64,000 bases of DNA. Source: Chaenocephalus aceratus. Lineage: Eukaryota; Chordata; Actinopteri; Perciformes; Channichthyidae. The position numbers and the translations under genes are program-made. This document shows positions 34,198-44,930 of the stretch, piece by piece. A model generated the notes under the pieces. That model was not told the origin of the DNA, made no database searches, and worked only from the letters and a program-made list of their open reading frames with translations. Location of the stretch: contig CM043797.1 of the NCBI GenBank assembly GCA_023974075.1, forward strand, positions 37,882,145 to 37,946,144, in the 5' to 3' direction. Each line of letters opens with the position of its first letter. The stretch's first letter is position 1.

Positions 34198-35004
34198 AAA
34201 TGGACTGTATCTATATAGCGCTTTATCCCATTCACACTAGGGCTGAACGATATATTGTGTCATAGCGATAACCGCGATATGCGCATGCGCGATATTCACA
34301 CCGCAGGGACGTGCGGTTTTATTCTTAACCTTATTACTTATCGAAACTGCACATACAATATATCCGATTAAAGCTGAGACTCCACAGATTATTTAGGTAT
34401 AGTATCATCACTAAGCGATTCGAACTCGCAACAGGGGAAGCAAACACAGACATCACAACACATACCTTTACGGAGCTTTTACGGGAGATCGTCTCACCGT
34501 AGCTGTCAATCTGATCAAAAGACTTCAATGGCATTACAACGAGAAAAAACGCGGCTGAATCGGTTAATCCATAGGTTGATAATGTATATGTGTCTTTGAA
34601 GCAATTGTTTATTATCCATAATTCCATTTTTATGTAAAAATCGGAGCACAACAGTTAGCTGCTAATGGTAGCCACCAGAGTGTATGCAACTTCCGGTTTT
34701 GGCTACGCGTCACTCTCACTCCTTATTTGTTCATATGTTGGTGTGTGTAGAACTTCCCCTCGATTCCATTGGCTCTAGCGGTTATAAAGAGATTTCATTC
34801 GTCAAAATCGAGCAAGGGGGGCCAGAGATATGGAAAATCCACCCAAATGACCCCAGAAGTGGTTTTGTTTTTGCTAAATCTCTCTAAAAAGGTCAAATAT
34901 CACTTGTTTTGCATCAATCTTGATACAGGGTACTTATTATATGTTGTACTTTGGATTCCTAAAGCTTTTAGTCTACTAACCCATCATTCAAGGTTGGTCT
35001 TCAC

Positions 35005-35981
35005 CAGAGTTGGGGTGTAACGCGTTACAAAGTACAAGTAACAAAGTAACGCGTTACTATAATAATATTACTTTGTCGGTAGGAGTAGTGTAACGCGTTA
35101 CTTTTATAATTCAGTAATCACACTACAGTTACTAACATTTCCCCGACACGCGTTACTTCGTTACTTTCTAAAATCAGTCATAATCAAACCTCAACAAACA
35201 CCTGCAAAGAACACATGCTAAGGTGAAGCTAACGCACATAGCTGTTGTTTATGTATTTCACACCCGTAGTCTGTTCTTCTTCTCTGTCTTCCGGTTGTTG
35301 CCTGTTTTGAATGACGAATACACACTACCCGCCGCCTGCTGGAAAGGAGAGTTATTGCCACTCACGCATGCGCAGTTCGTACGTGCTCGGCTGAAGTCTT
35401 TGCGGTGTCTGGTTCCAGTGCAACACATGGCCAACACGCAGGAGAACACGCCAACACGCAGGAGAACACGCCGACGCAACAGCGTGAGCAGAGATACACT
35501 GCGCAACATATACAGATAGCAGGAGACAGAGGACAGCCATGGTCAGATAGCAGGAGACAGAGGACAGCCACGGTCAGATAGCAGGAGACAGAGGACAGCC
35601 ATGGTCAGATAGCAGGAGACAGAGGACAGCCATGGTCAGATAGCAGGAGACAGAAGACAGCCACGGTCAGATAGCAGGAGACAGAGGACAGCCACGGTCA
35701 GATAGGAAAACATTCAGGATCTGGATCAGTCTTATGCGACAATGGAAACTGAACTAAAGAGAACATTTGAAACTTTAGCAGTCTGCGTGATCTGCCTGCA
35801 GGGAGGGGCGGGCCGGCCCTGCGAGTAAAGTAACGAGTAAAGTAACGAGTAAAGTAACGAGTAAAGTAACGAATTACTTTATGTAGAGAGTAACGAAGTA
35901 GTGTAATATATTACTTTCTTTTAAAGTAATATGTAATGTAATGTAATATATTACTTTTTTTTAGTAACGACCCCATCTCTG
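35005..35981. mobile_element. hAT-type element, 977 bp, nested in 34238-36533
   Basis: It begins CAGAGTTGGGGTGTAACG and ends CGACCCCATCTCTG, with perfect 8-bp TSDs GTCTTCAC at 34997-35004 and 35982-35989. It is colinear in reverse with 16047-16795 but longer because of the 31-bp array at 35513-35705. Confidence 0.94.
35513..35705. repeat. 31-bp minisatellite, six units plus a partial
   Basis: The unit is CAGATAGCAGGAGACAGAGG followed by ACAGCCATGGT (C/T and A/G variants). The sister hAT at 16047-16795 has a single copy near 16295-16330, so the array grew within this copy. A 20-bp doublet (AACACGCAGGAGAACACGCC) lies at about 35433-35472. Confidence 0.94.
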
Positions 35982-36660
35982 GTCTTCACTATAAGTAAAA
36001 AATAATTTTTGGACAGTTTTTTTACCATGTTCAATCTGAATTTTCTTTAAAATAAAAAACATCTATATTGTTTCTGACTTTTCTACATCCAACTCACAGG
36101 TTTATCATTACTTTGAGAGAAAAGATTATTAATGTAACCCTTTCAGAAGGGAAGATATGGTCATGTGTTCTGGGAATGTCATTTTCGAGCCTGAGACCTG
36201 GAAAACAGGCTCAGTGCTTAAGTAGGTGAATTAACTCAAACACGTCATGTTACAATTATGTTGCTGCTTGCTACACAAGGAAAACTTGCGCGGCTCTCAT
36301 GTCAGGGGTACTTGAGTGAGTGACATGCTGGCTCTGCATGCACAGCAAACCACCAATCACAATCATTCTTGATCAGATCACAGCAGGCCCCGCCCCGCTA
36401 GTTTGCAGACCATCAAAACACCAGTAAAACATGAGCGAGGCACAGGAGGACAATACCTTCATCTGGTTAAATATGGTTAAAAAAAACGCAATATATATCG
36501 CAGGGGGAAAAATATCAATATCGTGCAGCCCTAATTCACACCCTGTTCATACAGAGCGATGTGCCACTTTCTCAAGGAAGCTAACATTATATATAGATAA
36601 CAATATAATAGACATGTTGACCCACTACCTCACGGCCACAGTTGCTCCGCGTACATTTTT

Positions 36661-37425
36661 TTTTACCTGACAAGATCTCCAGATTGTGAGCCTTTAGGTT
36701 GACTGAGCTATTTTTCACTCTTATTTTGCTTTACGACTGTCAAACTAGATCATAAAAGACGGTTGTATGTTTCTTCAAGGTTTACAAAGGGTTCAACCTG
36801 AGCATGGCCGATTAATCACAGCTGGAAACAACTCTCACCTCTGAACAGGGAAAATGGATGGTTTGGCATCTGTAGAAAGTACCCAATGTTATGACTAGTT
36901 GTGTCTTTCTGAATCATTTTCAAATATAAAAAATGTATTCACTTGTCATACGCAGTCGACCACATCAACTATTCAAAAGCGACGTATAATGCGGTCTCGA
37001 GCTTCTCGTTTAGCATTTAGGCAATATGCTGTCAGAATCCCAGGCAGACATTATAGTTGTTATGATTTATTACAGCCGTCAGTCAGAGGAGTAGCCGGCG
37101 TGAAACCCCTCCTGATGCACAGCCGTCACTTCTGACAACGATATTTTACCATTTCTATCACCGTCATGACGGAAGGAGCCGGTGCTTGGGAGGATTTTCT
37201 TCCGACAATAAAACTTTCTTTGTGACTTTTCTTTACAATATTCAGGGTTTTTTCTGTCACAGTCAATGAAGTTGAGACCTTGTTTTTGAACAAAGAGAAA
37301 GGGCAAGGACTGGTCTTTGCATGTCATGGATATTTTTAGCCTGAATTTAAAACTGAAAGATTGTTGGGTTTTAAACTTGGGATTGAAGCTCATTAACCCT
37401 TAAATTGTTTCTGTATCTTTAGGGC
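36661..37425. other. Unassigned intronic sequence
   Basis: No exon or repeat identified. Confidence 0.45.
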
Positions 37426-37429
37426 TACA

Positions 37430-37950
37430 GTAACTATGTCTGGGTGAAAATGGGTGTAATAACAGTGTATCAAGGATATACTATGGGTATAATATACAGG
37501 TGTAATAATGGTGTTACATGGGTGTAATAACAGTGTAATATGGGTTTATTAAGGGTGTAATAACATTGTAATATGGGTGTTATAACAGTGTAACTACAGT
37601 GGCAAAGGGGTGTATTCGTTTGTAATGTGGTTGTTACTTGTTAGACGCTTTTATCCAAAGCGACTTACATACTCAACACTGTGTGTTTGGGGTGAAGTGT
37701 CTGCAGGGACACAACGACATGCTGACTGCAGTGGGGTTTGAACCTGTGACCCCCTGATCCGAACACCAACGCACAACCCACTGCACCACACGCCCCACAG
37801 TAACATGATATGATAAGGGTGTAATACAGACGATGGTTTAATATGGGTGTAATAACAGTGTAATATGGGTTTATTAAGGGTGTAATAACATTGTAATATG
37901 GGTGTTATAACAGTGTAACTACAGTATCAAATGGGTGTAATTTAGAAAAT
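37430..37950. repeat. Imperfect GGGTGTAATAACA minisatellite, split by a SINE
   Basis: Degenerate units such as ATGGGTGTAATAACAGTGTA and ATGGGTTTATTAAGGGTGTA repeat at 37437-37620 and resume at 37800-37940, including a near-identical long block on either side. Confidence 0.85.
37627..37797 (-). mobile_element. tRNA-derived SINE
   Basis: On the minus strand the head reads GTGTGGTGCAGTGGGTTGTG then GGTCACAGGTTCAAACCCCA (box B GGTTCAAACCC). The tail GTCGCTTTGGATAAAAGCGT is a well-known teleost SINE/LINE2-type tail. It is inserted within the surrounding minisatellite; clear TSDs were not found. Confidence 0.78.
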
Positions 37951-38712
37951 AGCAATCAATAAATTTTCCAAAATATGTATATGCTATTATCCATGTTAGG
38001 GTTACAATTCATTAATGATCATGCCATTTGAAGAGACCAACAGAAACAGACATGGACCTATTTCAGAGACCGAGCCTTTTCCCTCAGGCTTTTGTCTTTA
38101 TGGAGCAAAAGAGATGACATGAATCAAGTCATCAAATGTGAAGAGAGTGACAGCTGTCAGGAGATGTGTGAGATCAGGTGTAAACAACGCCCTGCAGATT
38201 AAAAAGATAAAGTTACAGCGACTTCAAAACACAAGCAAAGTAGTTGTAAACATAAATATTGCAATAAAACTTGAGTAGGAGAACAACTTTTCTAGTGACC
38301 TCTTTTACATTTAGTGTGTACAAATGAGATGAGTAGAGCTGGCATTGATCCCATTGGGGAAATGGAAATTTGAAATTGTTTGTTTTTGTAGCACGATTTG
38401 TCAAATTAGAGTATTAGAACAAGTGTGACAGAATCAGAAATCTAAACAATTAGCTTGAAGATGCTTTAAAAATATATATCATACCCTTGTTCTTAAATAA
38501 AGACTGATCCGACTTATCCACAAGATATACAAAGAAGGTAATTATATAACGTTGTTTTCTATGTGCAGCCCTTCATGAAGCCTCGTAAAAAATCATATCA
38601 TTATTCACAGCAAAGCCGGAGGGAGTGCAGCAGAAAAGATGGATTGCAATCATTCCTTTAGTCCTAACAGCTGCCTGTGATATACTTAACACTAAATGTT
38701 GCTCAAGGAAAC
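37951..38712. other. Unassigned intronic sequence
   Basis: No recognised feature. Confidence 0.45.
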
Positions 38713-38716
38713 TTAA

Positions 38717-39368
38717 AGGGGACCTATCATGCAAAATGCACTTTCCGAAGTATATTATACATGAATATGTGTCCGCGGTGTGTCGGGGAACTCACTCTCT
38801 CTTTTCCTCCGTACCCAATCTCTAAAAACGGGGAACAACGGAGCTGATCCAGATTTGCGTCCGATATGACGTAATATCTGAAATGTGGACCCACGGCCCA
38901 ATCAGAAACGTTGCTATCAGAAACAATGCCCGACTGTTTTGGACGTAAGATGGTTGGTGTTTACATTAGCATCGCTAGCACTCACAGCTAACCTGTACTG
39001 GAGAGCATGTGTGTGAAGAAGCAGGAAGTAGAAAGGAACTCACCTTGTGGTGTAACCGGCAAGAGAGAAAGCCTTTGAGCTCCATGCTGTTTCAGATCCT
39101 TGATAATCCATGATATGGCGTTTCATCACGGCAGCATTTAGTTTAGACGGTAGCTGCCGGGTCCCGCATGAGCTCAGACCCCTCCTTTTTTAAAAGCTTT
39201 ATACCCAAATCAGCACTTTGGAAACAGGAAGTGAAATAGAGGGATATGAGGCATGGCTAGAATGATCTGTTTGGTATTTTGAGCAAACACTTCATAGTTT
39301 TCTATATATTTGTATATATCTGAGACCTACAGTATGCTATTGCCTAAAAATAGCATGATAGGTGACCT
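38717..39368. mobile_element. TTAA MITE (AGGGGACCTATCATGC family), complete copy
   Basis: TTAA at 38713-38716 and 39369-39372; ends AGGGGACCTATCATGC and GCATGATAGGTGACCT. The truncated sister is 22964-23505. Confidence 0.87.
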
Positions 39369-39547
39369 TTAACTTACACATTAATCAAAGTCAACTTTAT
39401 TGTCAGCTTTCAGTTTGGGTGTAGAGACAGAGAGATCGAAATACCGTTTCCCACAATCCTGAATACAAAACAGATATGTATAAAAATATGTATAGACCTA
39501 TTTATATACACAATCAAAAGACACATTTATACAAATGCACCCATTAA

Positions 39548-39925
39548 CGGTGGGGGTAGGTAATTTAGGAGAAAGCAGCTCGAGATCGCTAGAATTTGAA
39601 AATACACAGCTGGAACAAATCTGCCACTTCCTCACAGAGCCCTTCCTCCAACACACACAAACCGCACATGACCAATGAGGGCACGAGATAAGTGTGTGCC
39701 CCGATGGAAGGCTGACAGGCAGGTAGGCCATCCAGTCACTTTAGCCGCTCAGATGATTGGTCGTGCTTTTTACAGCGCCACGGCTTCCACAGATGATATT
39801 TTGTTTATGTTTTGATTGTCAAAGCACTTAAGATATTCATTGCTATCGGGATGTTAAGAGCATTCCATGGAATATAACAACAAGTGTATCTCGAGCCGGT
39901 TTCTGAAAACTTACCTACCCCACCT
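39548..39925. mobile_element. AGGTGGGGTAGGTAA-family MITE, copy 5
   Basis: TTAA at 39544-39547 and 39926-39929; ends CGGTGGGGGTAGGTAA and TTACCTACCCCACCT. The body is in the same orientation as 13917-14274. Confidence 0.88.
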
Positions 39926-39929
39926 TTAA

Positions 39930-40700
39930 CACCTAAATAAAAGCACAACAATTGCATTTCGAGTACGTTTTTCATCCTAAAAGAGTAACATTTCTTTCTT
40001 TTCTGGCTGCTCATTCCAGTATCAGACTGAACCACAAAGAATAAAACATTGTCCTCAAAATTGGCTGCCAGTATTGCATTGTCCTCATTTTCCAAAATCA
40101 TCTCCCAAATCATTCTGGGATGAATCTGCAACCATCTGCTTCATATTCATCCAAGTTGTCGTACCGTGCACGGCCAGAACGTGTGTTTTTGTCAGCGAGC
40201 CTTTAATGTTATCTATTTCTGCACATCAAAAGCGTCTGCCATCCCTCCCTCTCGCTCAAACTTCCCCATCACTTCCTGGCCCAGTGGGCTTCAAAGAGCA
40301 ACTCCTCTTTCAAAATGTTGGATCTACAGAGCCCACACGAACATGGCCGAGCACCTCGATACATTTCCATCTCGCCTTGATGCATAAATAAAATAATACA
40401 TGTAAATAGGTGGAAAAAACATGATAATGAGGTGAAGTGTCCTTCCTGCTCATGAATTCCCATCAAAATAATATATTATAAATCGTCCCGTCCTACACAT
40501 CTTCATTATTGGTGTTTATTCTGTCACTCAAAATCCCAAATGCACTGAATGGGGTGAAGCCTGCGAGCTAGTTCAGGCAGTCAAACTCGAGCACCAATGA
40601 TACATTAACACGTGACGCGCCTCGTCCCTCTACCAACCAAACACATTCCTCCTAAACATGCCGCTCTATTTAAGCTGCCAGGTCTTCCTGCCTCTGCATC
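39930..40700. other. Unassigned intronic sequence
   Basis: No recognised feature; frames of about 105 codons on both strands have no domain character. Confidence 0.45.
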
Positions 40701-40711
40701 GCTGTGCTGCC

Positions 40712-41298
40712 ACTGCTGTGTTCACTTGCTATTGCTACGTTCATGTTCCTGCCACTGCTGTGTTCACTTGCTACGTTCAAGTTGCTGCTGCTGCCACTGC
40801 TGTGTTCACTTGCTATCGCTACGTTCATGTTGCTGCTGCTGCCACTGCTGTGTTCACTTGCTATCGCTACGTTCATGTTGCTGCTGCCACTGCTGTGTTC
40901 ACTTGCTACTGCTACGTTCATGTTGCTGCTGCCACTGCTGTGTTCACTTGCTACTGCTACGTTCATGTTGCTGCTGCCACTGCTGTGTTCACTTGCTACG
41001 CTACGTTCATGTTGCTGCTGCCACTGCTGTGTTCACTTGCTACTGCTACGTTCATGTTGCTGCTGCCACTGCTGTGTTCACTTGCTACGCTACGTTCAAG
41101 TTGCTGCTGCTGCCACTGCTGTGTTCACTTGCTATCGCTACGTACGTTCATGTTCTGCTGCTGCTGTGTTCACTTGCTATCGCTACGTTCATGTTGCTGC
41201 TGCTACTGCTGTGTTCACTTGCTATCGCTACGTTCATGTTCCTGCTGCTGTGTTCACTTGCTATCGCTACGTTCAAGTTGCTGCGCTGCTGCTGCTTC

Positions 41299-41331
<33 letters not shown>

Positions 41332-41478
41332 TGTGTTCACTTGCTATCGCTACGTTCATGTTGCTGCTGCTGCCACTGCTGTGTTCACTTGCTATCGCTA
41401 CGTTCATGTTGCTGCTGCTGTGTTACTTGCTATCGCTACGTTCATGTTGCTGCTGCTGCTGTGTTTCATGTTGCTGCT
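40712..41478. repeat. Composite minisatellite of GTTCACTTGCTA units with CTG/GCT triplet runs
   Basis: Units of roughly 40-50 bp read TGTTCACTTGCTATCGCTAC, GTTCATGTTGCTGCTGCTGC, CACTGCTG, with variable numbers of GCT triplets; the longest CTG/TTCTGC run is at 41278-41333. Frames of about 300 codons in all three plus-strand phases consist of this repeat and are not credible proteins. Confidence 0.95.
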
Positions 41479-41479
41479 G

Positions 41480-42430
41480 CTCGCCTGCCCCCCCACCACC
41501 CCAGCTTCCACCTGTAGGCTCGGGGGATAGTTTATCTAATCATCACTCAATGTTCTTTGTAAATCTGTGGAGCGATGAGGCCCGAGCCGAGACGCCAAAC
41601 TCAAACTATATGCTGCTTATAATAAACATATTAAGGAACACGTGAGTCGTCTGACTGAACTGACATTAACCCTCACATTATCTCTCAACAGCATCCCTTT
41701 GAAACAAGATCCCCCCTTAAACTCTCTCAACGGAGAGATGGACGGGAATTGATGCAAGGATGAGAGTAGGAGGCGAGGAGTAAAGAGAATACTAAGTGAG
41801 GGGGGATGATTGAAGAGACGAGTTGCTGCAAGGCTATGTGTGTACGTATGGGAGTGGAGCTGCAGGACGTCTCTCTCCAATTGTCTGTCTTCTTATTCTG
41901 TCAGACGCAGACTTAAATGGATCTGGAGCTTTCAGGCTCTTTGTGATTCTTCAGAAGTGTCTGACAGAATGGGAGAGATTTCTTCACGGTGTTGTTTGGT
42001 ATTACATCTCTCCCCTCTGCAGCTTCTTCACTTCACTATGACAGCTCGTCCGCGTGCGTGATACAGCGCGGCAGTTACTCTCGATTAGCTGTGAGATCGG
42101 CTCAGTTTCAGAGCTGGGACTACGGTGTTTTTCTTAGCTGTCAGAAGTTGAACAGACCTCATCACTTGAGACATTACGGGGAGGATAATACATCTCAGCT
42201 TGGAGCAGGGCGTACGACATGAAAAATGACACACTTTCGATCGCTCCTAACAAAGAGCTGCTGCTGCGAGCCGTCCAGTTTTTAGAAATGGACTAAAAAG
42301 GCTTTAGGTCACAGACGTACGAGCGAGCTAACTGAATCAATAAAGTATACTTTCGCTTGGACCAGCCATCTCCAGCTTAGACTGATTTCTTTGGTCTAGG
42401 TGCAGCGCAAAGGGGTGCAGGAACAAGTCC
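41480..42430. other. Unassigned intronic sequence
   Basis: No exon or repeat recognised. Confidence 0.45.
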
Positions 42431-42439
42431 TTAAACCTG

Positions 42440-42830
42440 GAAATGAGTTCAATCAATCAATGTTTATTTATATAGCCCAATATCACAAATGTTACATTTG
42501 TCTCAGTGGACTTCACAGTGTGTACAGAATATCAGTATGACAATACGACACCCTCTGTCCTTAGACCCTCTGTCCTCAGACCCTCTGTCCTCAGACCCTC
42601 TGTCCTCAGACCCTCTGTCCTCAGACCCTCTGTCCTTCCACCCTCTGTCCTTCCACCCTCTGTCCTTAGACCCTCACATCGTACAAGGAAACACTTCCGG
42701 AGAAAACCCACAGTTTAAAGGGAACATGGGAGAAACCTCAGGGAGAGCAACAGAGGAGGGATCCCTCTCCCAGGACGGACAGACGTGCAATAGATGCCGT
42801 GTGTAAATTGAAAAGATAATACATTTGCAA
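42440..42830. mobile_element. LINE/SINE-type 3' tail with a 15-bp minisatellite, copy 1
   Basis: AATCAATGTTTATTTATATA, GCCCAATATCACAAAT and TTCCGGAGAAAACCCACAGT with GGGAGAAACCTCAGGGAGAG form a tail frequent in fish genomes. Copy 2 runs in reverse at 63590-64000. Superfamily (RTE-like) is my inference. Confidence 0.65.
42547..42675. repeat. 15-bp minisatellite ACCCTCTGTCCTCAG, about 8 units
   Basis: Units ACCCTCTGTCCTCAG with TTAG and TTCC variants. It lies at the same place in the repeat as the array at 63690-64000. Confidence 0.95.
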
Positions 42831-42834
42831 CATA

Positions 42835-43508
42835 GGTAGTCCAGATGTTTGGAAATGCATGTGTGTATAATAGGAAGATGAATCCACGAGGATATCCATC
42901 CGGGACCGATGATCCAGGACCACAGCCATGACTCGCGATCCAGGGCTCGCGATCCAGGACTCCGGATCCCGGCGTATATAGACACCCAAAAAAAAGACAT
43001 TTGGGGAAGCTGGGTTAATCGGAACATGGAGTTAGCATTTTACCACGTCCGGTTACCTCGTCTCAAAGTCAAGGGTTTGTGGAACGTGTGTATAAGTAGA
43101 TGCCTGAAATAAGGTATAAGGTTAACACAAGCTCAAGAGATTTGCACGTTTCATTTCACGCCGTTGTGTCTTTTAAACGACGTATTCCAGCAAGTGATCG
43201 ACTGAGACGCTAAATGTCATCACGCACCAAAACATCAGCCACCTTTAGCTGAACATGAAGTCATGCGACTGTTATGTAGTTCGTTGACAGGCGTTTAGGC
43301 GTTAGCTTCTGGGGATTGCTTTTACGAAGTGGTGTTAAGGTGCGGAGATGATCCTGCTAAACACAACGTGTACCATTTGACCGGTTAGCGTTTGCCACAA
43401 AGCTTATTTTCCCCAATGGACTGAAATCCATCCTTTTTGGAGAGCGAGCCCTTGCGCTGCTAACTTAAAGGTCGACCTACAAAAACACATCTCTGAACCA
43501 CCTTATTG
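42835..43508. other. Unassigned sequence with a dispersed repeat
   Basis: About 43225-43480 shares TTTGCC-CAAAGCT, AGCGGTGTTAA-like and GTCATGTGACCGT-like pieces with 48628-48870, and in reverse with 30035-30190. A short tandem of gatccaggactc-like units lies near 42905-42965. Confidence 0.45.
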
Positions 43509-43516
43509 GTTTAATG

Positions 43517-44012
43517 CAGGGGTCTCAAACTCAAGGCCCGGGGGCCAAATCCGGCCCGTGACTTCATTTTATGTGGCCCCACAAGAGCTTGCAAAGAATA
43601 TAATACGGTTACATGCAGATTTACAGAAGCACGTTGCCCATAAACTACATGTCCCACAATGCATCTCAAATTTGCCTTTTTTCTCAATTGTTTTTGTAAA
43701 TGTTACTTTTTTTCAACATTTTGTTTTTAACTTTTTTTCCAGAATGTGGCTTTTCTTTTTAAATCATTTTGGGACATTCTCACTGAAGAGACTTGCAATT
43801 ATTTGCCCTAGACTTCTGCTTTCAGACGTAGTTAATTATGAAGTTATTACTCTATCCGATAATAATCCAATGCAGAGGCAATAATGTAATATAATACATT
43901 ATTGTGTATATATGATATGTATTTTTTATATAGTCTTAAAGTTACAGCCGGCCCTTTGACTGCAGCCATAATGCTGATGTGGCCCGTGCTGAAATTGAGT
44001 TTGACACCCCTG
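43517..44012. mobile_element. hAT-type MITE (CAGGGGTCTCAAACTC ends), 496 bp
   Basis: It begins CAGGGGTCTCAAACTCAAGG and ends GAGTTTGACACCCCTG, with perfect 8-bp TSDs GTTTAATG at 43509-43516 and 44013-44020. Subterminal CCAAATCCGGCCCG is mirrored by TGTGGCCCGTGCTG. The end sequence resembles Charlie-like hAT elements. Confidence 0.94.
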
Positions 44013-44477
44013 GTTTAATGCAAAGTTATCAGGATCTAAGGATAGAATATCAGACTGAAGACAGGGTGACAAAGTTAAAAATGTCATGTGATTGCATTCT
44101 CATTTGCTCTATTGCAACATAATTAGCAATGATAGAGAGAATAATAAGCAAATCATTATCACACATTACTAATAAAGGGACACAACTCTATTTTTTGAGT
44201 CATGTGTTTCTGGTTTCCTCCAATCACTGAAGCCCCTTCGCCAGGTAGAAGACACACCTCCAAACTATAGACTCAGCTAATGCACCTGCTGTCCTCAAAG
44301 GGATCTTGCATAATCATACCCAGTCATTTTGTGGGATCTAATTCACTAATGAGAGGGTACTTTCTGAGAAAGACGAGCTTTAGGCTTAGTATTAAAGACG
44401 TGAGTGAAGTATATCGGTCCACCACAAATCACCAGCCATGCATAATGAGAGTCATGAAGATGGTTTATCACTCTCCC

Positions 44478-44859
44478 ACAGTTACAGTGTGTGGTGTTGT
44501 GTGTGTGTGTGTGGTGTTGTGTGGTGTGTGTGGTTGTGTGTGTGTGTGGTGTGTTGGTGTGTGTGTGTGTGGGTGTTGTGTGGTGTGGTGTGTGTGTGGT
44601 GGTGTGTGGTGTGTGTGTGGTGGCTAGCATTACTTTGTGGGGACCTAAAATCTGTTTACATAGTCACGTGTGGGGACTCGCTTCCCTTATGGGGACAAAA
44701 TGGAGGTCAATCATTAATTTTAGGGTGAAGACTTGGTTAGGTTAAGGGTTAGAGTTAGGGTTAGGGCTAGCATGTGTTGGTTATGGTTAAGGTTAGGATA
44801 AGTCTCCAGGAAATGCATGAACGTCAATGTAATGTCCCCTGAAGTGATGTATACATGGG

Positions 44860-44896
<37 letters not shown>

Positions 44897-44930
44897 GTGT
44901 GGTGTGTGTGTGTGTGTGTGTGTCATAAGG
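44478..44930. repeat. GT-rich arrays flanking a GTGGGGACC block
   Basis: Irregular GTGTGGTGT array at 44488-44627, GTGGGGACC block at 44628-44850 as at 1394-1610, then GTATGTGTATGTGT to about 44925. It is not within an ACCCTCCTG MITE here. Confidence 0.85.

Larger units (their letters stand above)
34238..36533. mobile_element. hAT-type element with TAGGGCTG ends, 2.3 kb including a nested hAT
   Basis: It begins TAGGGCTGAACGATAT and ends ATATCGTGCAGCCCTA, flanked by perfect 8-bp TSDs ATTCACAC at 34230-34237 and 36534-36541. The interior shows no intact transposase; a short frame near 36431 begins MSEAQEDNTFIW and could be a decayed first exon. The nested element at 35005-35981 accounts for nearly 1 kb. 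Confidence 0.9.
34198..36660. mobile_element. LINE/SINE-type 3' tail split by nested hAT elements
   Basis: CTATATAGCGCTTTATCCCA before the insert and CATACAGAGCGATGTGCC after it match a tail common in teleost RTE-like LINE/SINE copies, as I recall it. The hAT at 34238-36533 sits between them. The family call is inference; the split is supported by the TSD. Confidence 0.6.

Noticed and set aside
40612..41645. Frames of 290-313 codons rich in Cys, Leu and Ala
   Set aside because: They are translations of the CTG-rich minisatellite in three phases and have no splice or domain evidence.
44726..44768. Telomere-like GGTTAGGGTTAGGG
   Set aside because: Only a few units, part of the GTGGGGACC interspersed repeat found at three places; not an interstitial telomere array.
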